A stretch of 64,000 bases of DNA from Distichodus sexfasciatus. Lineage: Eukaryota; Chordata; Actinopteri; Characiformes; Distichodontidae. Under the pieces are notes generated by a model. The model saw nothing but the letters and a program-made list of their open reading frames with translations, was not told the origin of the DNA and did no database searches. The stretch lies in NCBI GenBank assembly GCA_032718565.1, contig JAVGVS010000024.1, forward strand, positions 330,952-394,951, given 5' to 3'. Positions 10,146 to 20,720 of this stretch are shown piece by piece (within the stretch, counting starts at the first letter, position 1; each line of letters begins with the position of its first letter). The position numbers and the translations under genes were made by a program.

Positions 10146-10850
10146 GATGACAGAATGCAATTGTGTTTCAAAAAACAGTCCAAAATTCGTCCTATTTTTT
10201 ACAGCGTTCCAAACCAAATTAAGTCACTGCTGAGGGCAAGTCCAGTGCCATGTAGCGGCTTGATACCCTCGAGATCCCCGGGTTTCGGTGCAACTTGACG
10301 TTGAGCGTAATTCGCTGCGATGACTCCAGACTCGTTTTTGTGTTTTGAATTAGTTAGCTGTGTCACAGACGCAATAATCCACACTCACAGCTGGCTAGTT
10401 CATGGCCACGAAACTGTCAAGAGTCTCACGTAGGAAGCTGAATCCTTTAATAGCGTGATGGAAATTCTATTCTTAGTGTTGTACTTAGAGTAAAGTAGAC
10501 GCTGAGACAGTTCACAGGATCTCACGGCGTCCCACAGTGAAGCCACATGGACTGTAATGACATTCAATAAAAAAAATCAATAGCACTCCATTCCAGGGTT
10601 ATTCGTCTAGATCCTATTAGAGCTTGGTGATAAGGCTCATGGTATATTGCAAAATAACATCACACGCTTTTTAGAAGGCTGGTCCAGACTGCAGCCAAAT
10701 CGCAGGTTCTAATGGATTTCTGTCTCCTACTAATGTTAATTTCGACTTTTTGCTATTTATTGATGCTAAAATAATTTCCCTTAAGCGTGCTAGCGGATAT
10801 TACCACAAGTTAGTGACAAACCACCACTGAGAGAAGTGAACTCTCTCTAG
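10146..10850. other. Intergenic, no gene seen
   Basis: Unique sequence; short overlapping frames without motifs. Confidence 0.35.
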
Positions 10851-10854
10851 ATAT

Positions 10855-10885
10855 ATACACTACTGCTCAAAAGTTTGGGATCCAT
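10855..10885 (+). mobile_element. Tc1-like terminal fragment
   Basis: tacactactgctcaaaagtt resembles Tc1/mariner terminal repeats such as the one at 27019. No partner end was found. Confidence 0.5.
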
Positions 10886-10982
10886 GGAAACACATGACAT
10901 TAGTCTAAGTAAGAAATGTAGCAAATGAGCAGGACAGGCAGACAATGTCGTAGTTAAAAACCATGATTTTATATGTAAGAGA

Positions 10983-11475
10983 TGGTACCGATCTGATATG
11001 TGGATCAGATATCTGTCTAATAACTACTCAAATAGCTGGATTGGGTATCGGTGGCATTGGGCCGATCTATGGAGCGTTACATTCTCGCTAATTCCTACAT
11101 ATTGATATGACGGAAAACAAATATTATACTGTTTGATTTCCTTAACACCACCAGCTCTCTCTCACAATCTCTGTGTTCCTGATGGTTTTAGCGGATTAGG
11201 GATTAATGTTTTAGTTACGAACACAGTATTTAAGTCAAGTATTTCCTTAAGCATAACAGAATAATCTCAGTCATGTATTTGGACATTTTTTAAAGCAGCA
11301 TTTTCTGTTTTCTGTTTAAAAAAGACTCAGAGACTGTATCGGATTTGTATCATATGGGCAGGTATCCAAATTTACACTATCAGTATCGTATCGGACAAAA
11401 AAAAGGTGGTATCATGCCATGTATATACAGTATACATGATACCACCTTCTTATGTCCGATATGAGTGTAAGTGTA
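10983..11475 (+). mobile_element. Dispersed 'ggatcagatatc' hAT-like repeat with terminal hairpin
   Basis: Contains gatatgtggatcagatatct, tattgggtatcggtggcat-type phrases and cagatatccaaatttac-type 3' sequence shared with 34411-34618 and 37598-37712. Embedded at 11128-11290 is sequence related to the MITE at 6541-6765. The 3' end is a hairpin (see 11369-11475). Confidence 0.65.
11369..11475. repeat. Inverted repeat (hairpin)
   Basis: atcggac ... ggtggtatcatg (left) pairs with catgataccacc ... gtccgat (right), with a tatacagtata centre; weaker pairing continues outward. Confidence 0.8.
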
Positions 11476-12400
11476 AGTTTTAGTTCCAAAGATTCAAAAC
11501 TTCAGCTTATTCAGCAACAGTTTGACTCCTTTCATTCCCAAAAAAAGCACAAAATTGTACAATCTTGAAAATTTAGTGGTTCCACCTAATGTACCTTTTT
11601 GTACCTCAAATTAAAAGCAATATTACATCTCACACCTCTGAACATTCAATTCGTCAATCATTGGTCCATATTTGCACTTGTTGGTACAATGTTTGGCAAC
11701 ATTTCTCCTGCTAGTAAGAGGAAAATGACAAAATTTGTAGATTACAAAAATGGGCTTTTAAGAATATGAAAAAAAAACATGACTAGTTAAAGAACTTGTC
11801 CCCAAATTCTGGGTACTCAAACGCTTCACAGGTCCCTCAATTTACAGGTTGTTTTCCTTTCAGAGAAGCACTAAAAGAGAGTGAGAGTGATGGAGTTCTC
11901 CAAAATTGGGGGAAAAGCAATGTATTACTCCCATCTCAGCTTTAGGACCACCGCTCTTCTGCTCCACGGCCTCTCAAACGAGGTTTTCTACACAAATTTG
12001 TGGCTGAAGCTCCAAGAAATATGCCAGGCCCGGGGTCTGGGACCAGGTTCTCATCCCCTCATTAGGAAGCCAACCTGTGAGTTAGAGCTCCTTCATCGAT
12101 GGCAGGGCCTGGCGGAGTTCTAAGACAGAGACACTGCCTCAGCACCTCCTCCTTCGTCCTCCTCGTCCTCCTCTTCCTCCCGCGAGGGCAGCCCGAGCCA
12201 CTCCACGCTCCAGCGGTAATGACAGACTCAGTCAAACCTACTTAATGAAAAGCTCAGGAAAAAAGTAAAATTCCCTCGTCCATCAGCGCTCACATCCTTC
12301 ATCCCCGGGCAGACACTGGACGGCTGGTTATGAGAGTGGAATGGTCAATGCGGCAGTCGGGTCATCTCGGCTCGTCTCTGGGGTTTGGGGATGTTTGGGA
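11476..12400. other. Unique segment, no gene seen
   Basis: An 80-codon frame (11881-12123) has no recognised motif. A tcctcctcgtcctcctc pyrimidine run lies at 12145-12180. The 11830-12240 part is repeat-free and could be regulatory. Confidence 0.3.
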
Positions 12401-12410
12401 AAGTGTAAGG

Positions 12411-13079
12411 TAGGGCTGGGCAGTAGGGATGCACGATATGGGAATTATCGCCGAGATCCGATATTTTTATGCTTACGTCTGCCGATACCGATGTCGATAC
12501 AGTCAAGATATTTTGCTCACCAAAGTTGCACTCAGAATTTTGCTACAAAAATAATGCCACAGCTCTGACATTTCTAACACAGCACCAAGTCAAGAGAGCG
12601 TGAAAGCCGAGGGGAGTGAGGACAGAGCATTTTCAGCGTAGTGCACAACATTTTAAGAAAAAGTCACTTCCTCCCTATGTAGTGTACCAAGTCAAATAGG
12701 ACGCAAAATAGTGCCACTCCATGTTTACTACCTAGCCGTTAAGCTACAGCCTCAGCTATTTCCTCAGATGCATACTACCACATAGAAAAGTATGATAAGA
12801 GCACCTTAGCTACAATGCTATTTAATGCGGTAGTACGCGGCTCGGGACAGCCCATGTGCGAGCTGTGAGACAAACATGCAAATTAAATTACATTTTTTTT
12901 AATCGAGTGCATAAAGACACGAGATTTTGCTTGAAAATGTTCCACTGCGGGCTCAGAATTTTTGCACGAAATAATGGCACACAGTTTAAAACAAAAGGCG
13001 CGGGTCGTTAGGGTTAGGGTTAGGTTAAAATGTTCAATAAATTGTGATATTGATTAGAGATCACATCGCCCAGCCCTAG
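12411..13079. mobile_element. Decayed hAT-like non-autonomous element
   Basis: Ends tagggctgggcagt (left) and atcgcccagccctag (right) form inverted termini. Flanks gtgtaagg and gtgtttga share only five of eight bases, consistent with an old 8-bp duplication. A gatgcacgatatgg phrase near the left end belongs to related hAT families. Confidence 0.6.
13007..13025 (+). repeat. Short interstitial telomere-like repeat
   Basis: Three ttaggg-type units within the hAT-like element. Confidence 0.75.
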
Positions 13080-14004
13080 TGTTTGATCTCTCTTTTTAAA
13101 AGGACAATAAGAACAACTGTTGCTGGAAAATGAATGGTGGAGTGAATGTAAACATCAAGGGCTGGGCACGAATATTATAATTTGAGGATGTGTTGGTTAA
13201 GCTCAACTTTACAACATTGCATACTACATTAAACAGTTTATATCCGCCCGGTCCTGCACTTACATTTTAGTGTCCGCATGAAATTCCACAAAGTTTCACT
13301 CTTTTTTTCTGCCTCCAGGCTTTCGCTCTTCCCTCTTATTCCCATTTGTTTGTGTTCCGTCTCCTTTCCCTCCTCCGTCCCTCATTTCCATACAGATACA
13401 GAATACGGAACACTTATATAAATAAAAAATGAACAAATGCATGAATTCACAAATGAAGCCCAGCCTTAGAAGCCACTGCACCATCCCTTTGAATAACCAC
13501 TCTAGAGACTTTCTTATTATAGGAAGAGCAAAGCTAAGAAAGCTGAGAACTACAGTTTGGTGCCAACACAATCTTTTATTGACAAGGCAGTCGAACGTGG
13601 CTTTTTTGGACTGCGGCTGACGTTCGGTTCAAGAGATGGCACACGGCACTGTCGTGTCAAATCAACAGAAATGAGGTTTGGATCTTTTTTTATTTTCCAT
13701 GTCTAAGGTGCTCGCTCCATTTGTAACATTCTTCAGGGACGTGCACTCTTTAATAGCGCAACTTCCCTGGACTGGTGGACCATTTCTTTTCTTTTGAATT
13801 GCAGCCAAAAAGTGTAATTCACAGACCCAGTGCACTTACACTCCCTACTGGGAGAAGCGAGTGCTATTAAACCATCTCTTAAAAAAGTCTGTTAACCTCC
13901 AGCCCTTGTTTTATGGCCAGATAAACCTCATGCTCTGCGAAATTACGCTGACTAAAATGTCGAGAAGCCTCGTGCACATTTCTTTACCAAGTCATATCTA
14001 ATGT
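13080..14004. other. Intergenic, no gene seen
   Basis: Unique sequence; frames at 13296-13571 (minus) and 13429-13620 (plus) are complementary shadows with low-complexity content. Confidence 0.35.
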
Positions 14005-14965
14005 TGTAGTATTCAAGACCAGTCTCGACACCAGTTTTGGTCTTGTCTCAGACTTGGCCGTATTTGGATTTTATTTTGACACCAGCCGAGAGCACAACTC
14101 TGAGAATATTACTATTAAAACTCTTTGAGACTGACGCAGGCATTTTGCGTTGTTTATTAATTAGTGTTTTAATAACTCAGAATCTCTTTAAATTACAGAA
14201 ACCACACATACACACACATACCAGACATTATATTCATTCCTCTGTATGTGAAATTATTTCTGAGTAATTCCCTGCACAAAAACTGAAGTAATTGTGTAAA
14301 AGGCATTAATTACATAATTTGCGATGTAAACACGTGTTAGCACTCGTGACACCATCGTGCACAAAAGTAGTTCACTTCCAGGAAGGACTGAAACTGCTCA
14401 TTGTATAGACCAACATGATTCCAAATCGGCTCGAAATTACGCCAAACTTTAGTATTTTTTCATTTTCGACTGATCAGAAAATATTTATCCATTTTATAAT
14501 GTTAGAGAGTAATCAATAGGGAGGAAAATGTGGAAAATGTATTATTTGTTATCAAATAATTTTATTCTGTCATTATTTATCAAATGAGTAAAGAAGTGTT
14601 TCCGTCTGGCACTAACCTTATTTGTCTTCACAGCACTAAGCCATAGAATGTCTCTGCATAACAACAACTCTGAACGTCAATAAAACAGTGAGTTTGGTCT
14701 TGAGGAGTGTTCACTGTGGTTTGTTGAGTTTAACGTATGATGTGATCAGTTTGGATAACTGCTTCCAGTGAAGTGATTTCCTCATTATAGATATGTAAGA
14801 GAGAAATATTGAATAAACATCTATGATGTTGCTTAGGCTTTGCATCTTCCACTTATTTGTCATGTGGTGTAAAACGTGCATTGGTTTCGGTCTTGGTCTT
14901 AGTCTCGGTCTCAGTCTCAGTCTCAACACACACTGGTTTTGGCTAGGTCTTGACCCCAGCTCTAG
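14005..14965 (+). mobile_element. Dispersed 'gtctcggtct' element, most complete copy (~960 bp)
   Basis: The left end has caagaccagtctcgacacc and gttttggtcttgtctcagac; the right end has gtcttagtctcggtctcagt and ggctaggtcttgacc, so both ends carry tcaagacc in inverted orientation. The left part matches 8090-8460, 46510-46850 and 53040-53402 in reverse; the right part matches 36330-36562. No transposase frame. Class is uncertain, probably a non-autonomous DNA transposon. Confidence 0.65.
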
Positions 14966-16190
14966 CCATATCTAAATATAAGGCATATATAACTAAAAAT
15001 ACCATGTTATATCATCTATAAATGAAGGGAAAATAAGTATGACACGATGTATGAAAAGTTAATCGCAGTCAGTTTCCCAGTTTTAGCACAAAGACGAGCA
15101 AAAGTAACAAGGCGAGTTTGTTGATGGTGGAGGCCCCGCCATTCAAAGGGCCCCGGCCTGGCTGAGAGACTTCTTATAATAAAAGGAGAGTCTGGACTCA
15201 ATGCACCGCTCTTTCCTTTCCCACACTGGTAAGAGAAAAGTTTCTCCCCCCCCACCTCCCTCTCACATGAAAGGAGAGCGGTCTTGAAAGAGGACAGCCA
15301 CTCGAAAGTGGCGTTTCCAAACAGGGCGGCTTCTATTCGGAGCGAATAATTAGGCCCAATTTCGGGGGATTTGAGGAGACAGGGACGGGATGAATAGTCA
15401 TATCATAAAGAAAAAGCTGAGGAAAAAAGCAGGGAGGGCTTTGTGAGAGAAGTTCCTTTTTTTGGCACAAGTACGTAAATGTAAAAACGGTTGCTCTGAT
15501 GTAAATGGACTTGTTTGAAGGGAAAAATTTACCAACACGGCACGTGACATTTGGTCGAAAGCACTCTCTTTGGAAGTGACACATTAAAGTGCATGCTTTG
15601 GATGTTGTACTTTATCAGTGGCTTGAACACCAGCAGACTTTGCCCGCTCGAGCAGACACAAGAGATGGCACTCTGAGAAGGAAGCGCTCGGTTCGAGAAC
15701 CGTGTAAGCAGAGCATTAAACGTCACGGCGAAATGTCGAACTCCCACACAAAGACATCCGGCACAAAGACGCTCTTTGTGGCGAGGAAAGGGGGTATGGT
15801 GGGGGCTATGGGTTAGAAGCGAAAGCGGGAAACATGCTGAAGTGGTCTCTCCAAAGCTGTTGGATTTATGTTGATATGTAAAGGCGGAATAAAAGAATGG
15901 CTAATGGACTTCCACGGCTGACGAGCATTGAGAGGAACTCTCCCACAGAGAGAATGGCTGCGCTTTAATCTGGCTTTATGATCATTTCTCTTGGGTTCCG
16001 TTTTTTTTGGGAGTAGACGCTGGTCTGGTGTCAAAGTTACCCCTATGCAGTCTTACGCAAGAGGAGAAGATAAAAGTTTTCATATACAACCAGCACTTAT
16101 ATAGACAGAATTTTTATTAGGCATAATGCTGATTCTCATTATTACTGATATTTTTACCACTGTTTTAAGAAGATGGACTGAATTAATAAG
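14966..16190. other. Unique segment, candidate noncoding regulatory DNA
   Basis: Repeat-free, mixed GC, with ccgccattcaaagggcccc (15136-15154) and gcgaataattaggcccaat (15342-15360) as distinctive islands. Several overlapping frames of 70-85 codons on both strands look like chance. Confidence 0.3.
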
Positions 16191-16194
16191 CAAA

Positions 16195-17610
16195 ATGGGT
16201 GAATGGGCAGGAAAAGTTCATGGATGGGTGAATAAATGACTGGATGAATGATTGAGTATGTGGGGGATGAACTGGATAAATAAGCGGACTGGATGAATAG
16301 ACTGATGATGCATGTCTGGAGGTATAAATTCAGAAAGATTGTTGAATAATGTAGGAATAAATGAGTGTATAAATTAGTGGGAAGATAATAAATGAGGTGA
16401 TTAAAAAGGTCCGTAAATGGTGGATGGGGAATGTCTTGGAGAATGAATGAATGAGTGACAGAGTGAGCAAGTGAGTGAATGAATGAATTACAGTACATAT
16501 AGGTGGGAGACCACAGTTTAGATGAACAAATGAATAGTGGGTGAATGAATAATTGAATGAATGACAGGTGGATGACCACAGTTTAGATGAATAGATAATG
16601 AGTGAATGATAGAAGGACTAAATGAATGATTAAATAAATTACATAAGGGTGAATGACCACAGTCTAGGTGGACAAATGGATAATGGGTGATTGAAAGTTT
16701 GAATGAATGAATGAATGAATGAATGGTGAATTACATATAGTGTAGGTGGAAGACTACAATTCATGTGAGCAAATGTTTAATGGGTGAAGGAATGGTATGA
16801 ATGAATGAATGAACGACAACAGTTTAGATGAACAAATGTGACCCTCCACGGCAAAACCAATCGCTTGTCGCAACGGAGGTTTCTGAGAAAAACGAGCGTT
16901 TATGTTGCGTGGGGTAAAATTTTGGATTTTTTGTTTTTAGTGTTCTGAAACAGTGGAAGGTCTATACTGTACTGTTGTGAATAAATTTCGCTGAAAAACT
17001 TACCCTTTCCATCCTAAAAACGTGACTTTCTTGAGGTGAGGAATTCAATTCCAGCAGAATGTTAAAAGTTTCTGTTTTGACCGCTCTACTTCAATATTTA
17101 CAGTAAATCCACTGGTTGACTAGCGTGAAGATATTTCTCCGGAATCCATCTTCGTCTCCCGAGTTCAGTTAACCTAACGCAGGTAGGCTATCCGTGTGGC
17201 TGTGAATGCAGCGTAGGCTACCGTAAATACAAACATAGCCGCGACCGCAGCAAGCGTCTGTGAGTGCTACATCGATAGTCAACTTCAAAGGCAGATTTCT
17301 CCGTTTCTCACTTGGCGTGACAGGAGAAACCCGACTCCTTTGAATGTTGATATCTCAGTCACATGTCGTCCCATTCATTCAATATAGCTATCATTTTGAA
17401 GCTTGATTTATGCCCTTTCATGAAAACATCATAACTCAATTTCGAAAATTTGCAACAAGTGACTGGTTTTGCCGTGGAGGGTCACAAATGAATAATTAGT
17501 GAATGAATGAACAAATGAATGAACGAATGAATGACATGGGCAGAAGACCACAGTTTAGGTGGTTGAATGGATAATGGATGAATGAATGGTAGAGGGACTG
17601 ATGAATAAAA
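16195..17610. repeat. Decayed TGAA minisatellite with ~60-90-bp module
   Basis: Background of tgaatgaa/tggatgaa with a recurring module accacagtttagatgaa(c)aaatg near 16510, 16571, 16654, 16746 (decayed), 16818 and 17547. If the inserted element at 16837-17486 is removed, module spacing is about 60-92 bp. Minus-strand frames rich in S, I, H, P and F are translations of this repeat. Confidence 0.8.
16837..17486. mobile_element. 650-bp non-autonomous DNA transposon with 22-23-bp TIRs
   Basis: Left tgtgaccctccacggcaaaa and right ttttgccgtggagggtcaca are perfect inverted repeats. A short direct repeat caaatg (16833-16838 and 17485-17490) flanks it, though the surrounding minisatellite makes the exact duplication ambiguous. 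The terminus resembles a common fish repeat starting tgtgaccct. No coding frame. Confidence 0.88.
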
Positions 17611-17722
17611 TAGATAAGCAATGTGTTTCATTTGCCAACGTAAGAAGAAATTTGCTTGTGAAACCCGCTTAGACAATTCTGACTTTCATCACTGTTTTCT
17701 TATTTGAGATTTGTTCTGAGGT

Positions 17723-17749
17723 AAAAAAAAAAAAAAAAAAAAAAAAAAA
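17723..17749. repeat. Poly(A) run of 27
   Basis: Uninterrupted A tract. Preceded at 17631 by ccaacgtaagaagaaatttg, related to the 'cttaagaagaaa' dispersed repeat. It could be a retroposon tail, but no retroposon body is evident. Confidence 0.85.
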
Positions 17750-17939
17750 CAGTGTACAAACAGTGAAAACACTTTATTACATGGCTGCTTCTGCAAAACT
17801 TTAGCTTACTGGGATTTTCTCAATTCTACAGTTCTATAATATAATTTTATATAGTGTATAATATATAATATAATATTGTACTATTTAAATGTCTTAACTT
17901 TCTGAAGAGCAAAATGTTGGGCTTCATTTACCACTTAAT

Positions 17940-18085
17940 TATAAATGGATATTGAGTGAATGACTGTGTGGTAACGATGTCTTGATGACTGAATGAATAA
18001 AAAGCAAATATGATTGATATGAACAATGAACAATGTCTAGAATGAATGAATGAATGAATGAGTATAAAAATAAATAGATGGGAAG
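17940..18085. repeat. Decayed TGAA minisatellite, second block
   Basis: gaatgaatgaatgaatgag plus gaacaatgtctagaatg; the latter module recurs at 19775, 19919 and 20577. Confidence 0.75.
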
Positions 18086-18560
18086 CGTAAGTATGATTAT
18101 AAGAATAAATGTATGCAAACAAATGAATCCATCCAAAAGCAGCCAGGCTTCCCTCCCCCACTCCTCTGTGTTTACTGTGTACAGATTAATCCACACACAG
18201 ATGCACAGTCACTCTTGCAAAACCCTGCCTGGTGAGTCCACCTGTCAGCACCGTGTACCAACACAAATGACGTTCCACAACATCAGCCCAAAACAAGCCC
18301 ATCTACTGGAAACAACACAAGCAATCTTTCACAGGAAAGGAACATTTTGTATAGACGACATCTCATAAAAAGTCATGCTCACAGACTAATCGGTGTACAT
18401 GTACACGCACAGGTTTGGCCCAAACAGCTATGAAATTAAATGCTATATTGTTATATCTTGTAAAATTTACTGATGATCCATATTCATAAAACGTCACTAC
18501 ACATGTATTTGTGTGTACAAAGCTACTTAAAGTACACCAACTGCCCCATAATGCAACTTT
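18086..18560. other. Intergenic, no gene seen
   Basis: Unique; a 96-codon plus-strand frame (18078-18368) lacks any known motif. Confidence 0.35.
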
Positions 18561-18561
18561 T

Positions 18562-19098
18562 TGGGGTAGTTGTTAGCGTAACGGTTACGGCGTTCACCCC
18601 ATGATCAGAAGGTTGCTGGTTCAAGTTACACACCAGTTAAGGGAGCACTGAGGTACTCATGAGCAAGGTACCGTCCCCAAATACTGCACCCCTCCCTCTG
18701 CCCATGGGTGGATTTCCCAAAAGCATATTAGCTAAGTATGCTAGCAACTAACATAGTGTACGTTAGCAACTAACAGTGTATCTTAGCAAATAACATAGTG
18801 TATGCTAGCAACTAACATAGTGTACATTAGCAACTAACAGTGTATGTTAGCAAATAACATAATGTATGCTAGCATCTAAGATAGCGTACGTTAGCATCTA
18901 ACATAGTGTACATTAGCAACTAACATTATCAACAAACATAGTCCACATTAGCAACTAACATAGTGCGCGTTAGCAACTAACATAGTGTACGTTAGCAACT
19001 AACATTTCATTAGCAACTAACATAGTGTACGTTAGCAATTCACATTTCATTGTAGTGCTGTGTTCACAATCACAAATAATCACTCACTTTCACATGCC
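18562..19098 (+). mobile_element. tRNA-derived SINE interrupted by a 22-bp array (copy C)
   Basis: Head 18562-18703 has box A-like gttgttagcgtaacgg and ggtaccgtccccaaatactg; the tail at 19041-19098 has gtgctgtgttcacaatcaca and aaataatcactcactttcac. Between them lies the 22-bp family array. Order and orientation fit one SINE opened by an insertion, with some loss at the junctions. Confidence 0.75.
18706..19035 (+). repeat. 22-bp tandem array, longest copy
   Basis: Starts with the MITE terminus ggatttcccaaaagcatatt and continues with about thirteen variants of agcaactaacatagtgtacg. Expansion of an internal unit of the MITE into a minisatellite is the simplest reading. Confidence 0.88.
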
Positions 19099-19690
19099 CA
19101 GTGTGTGTTTGCTTGTTGCGTCAATGCATCTGTGTGAAAGGAAAGTATTTTGATTTCGAAGCACTATCTTCAAACATATCTGTTGCAGTGTGGACAGCCT
19201 TCAAGTTGAAATCAGCAAATGAAGACACTGCGGAGTAATACGAGGTAGAGTCGGCTCCTTATTAAAGCCTGAAATTGTGCACCTCTTATTAGGAGGAAGG
19301 AGACAGTCTAATTACAGAGTCGGGGGGTGTTTTCATTTCACATACAGGCGGGTGTTGCGTTCAGGAGAGAAGTGATGATGATCGATGATGAAGCGTGTCA
19401 GCCTTGCTGCTAAGTTGAGGAATACAAAGCAGGTGAGGGACTGCTTGAAGACTTAATGAAGCAAACGTAAGAAGTTTCTAATACGTCTCGGCCTCCATAG
19501 TGTAAATAATGCTACAGCTAAACCTAGCCTTAAGCTTAGGAAACCTTTCACCTCTAAATTTAACTTGTGAGAACCTCTCTAAAACTTTTATTTGGTCGTC
19601 ACAAAAATGTCGTATTGCCACAAAAATCTGACAGATCTCAAAGTTCTCTTATTTTTTAAGGAACAATCAGGAATTTTCTGTAAATGTACA
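19099..19690. other. Unique segment, no gene seen
   Basis: Includes ggcgggtgttgcgttcagg and gatgatgatcgatgatgaag; no frame of note. Confidence 0.3.
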
Positions 19691-19945
19691 AATGGTGGTG
19701 AACAAATGGGCAAATGTGAAATATGAGAGGAAGAACAATGGGTGAAGGAAAAAAAATAACTAGATGAATAGGTAGATGAACAATGTCTAAACGGATGAAT
19801 ACATAAATGAATATATAAAGGTTGATCAGCAAGCATCAATGCATAATAAATGAGTGGGAATGATATACAAGTGGATAAACACTGATTGAGTAAATGGGTA
19901 ATGAATGAATGAATTAATGAACAATGTCTAGATGGTTTCATCTGT
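19691..19945. repeat. Decayed TGAA minisatellite, third block
   Basis: gatgaacaatgtctaaacgg, gaatgaatgaattaatgaac and similar phrases. The 128-codon minus-strand frame here is a translation of the repeat. Confidence 0.75.
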
Positions 19946-19959
19946 AATGAGTGAATCAA

Positions 19960-20000
19960 CTGGGACTCATTCACCAGCCGCTCTTAAGAAGAAACTTGTT
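19960..20000 (+). mobile_element. 'cttaagaagaaa' dispersed repeat end
   Basis: tcattcaccagccgctctta followed by agaagaaacttgttcttaa. Related copies: 31290-31340 (reverse), 41574-42022 (partial) and 17631-17655 (decayed). Probably a MITE terminus. Confidence 0.55.
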
Positions 20001-20519
20001 CTTAAAATCCACAAAAACAACATGAAGTGTTTGGTTCCAAAAAGCTATAAACTGACAACTGTTGAATTCAGAAAAAAGTGTTTTATTTCCCAAAAAAGTG
20101 GTTGCTTGAAAACCACTATTGTCTGTTTCAAACTGCATTTCATCATGACTTTGTAATAACATAAAAAATCAAAATCATATTTTGATTTTTAAACATTTAT
20201 TAAACAAACAGGTATTTTTTCCCCCCAAAATGCAATATGTCCATGACACGTTTTCCCCCAGAATGCTATAAATCCACAGCAATTAAAGCTCATTTGTATG
20301 AAATGTGTGATTGTATAATGTATGAAAATGAGCAAAAATATAACCATAACAAGGAAAAGGATCTATATTGTATCTAAAAAATATATTCATCTTGCCGTCT
20401 TTCCCAAATTGTATTCATCTTATTCCCACGGACAAAATGCTCATTGCTACCATCAAAATTATTCATTCAATATCGCTAAAAACACTCACTAGAAAGACTA
20501 CAGGGCGCTTCCATTACAG

Positions 20520-20720
20520 TTCACATCAATGGATAAATGGATAAAGAAGTAATGAATTGGGTCAATGAAAAGATGTATGAACAATGCCAAGAGCGTCATA
20601 GCTTTTGTATAATGAATGAATGAATGAATGAATGAATGAACAGGCTGGATGGATAGGTGGTTGAACAAAGTCTAGAGGTGTGGATAATGAATGGATGAAT
20701 GGAAGTTGACACGTAGGTGT
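20520..20720. repeat. Decayed TGAA/TGGA minisatellite, fourth block
   Basis: Perfect gaatgaatgaatgaatgaat core at about 20609-20640 with flanking gaacaatgccaaga and gaacaaagtctagagg modules. Confidence 0.8.

Noticed and set aside
17723..17749. Processed pseudogene or LINE tail
   Set aside because: A 27-base A-run is present, but no coding or LINE-like body precedes it.
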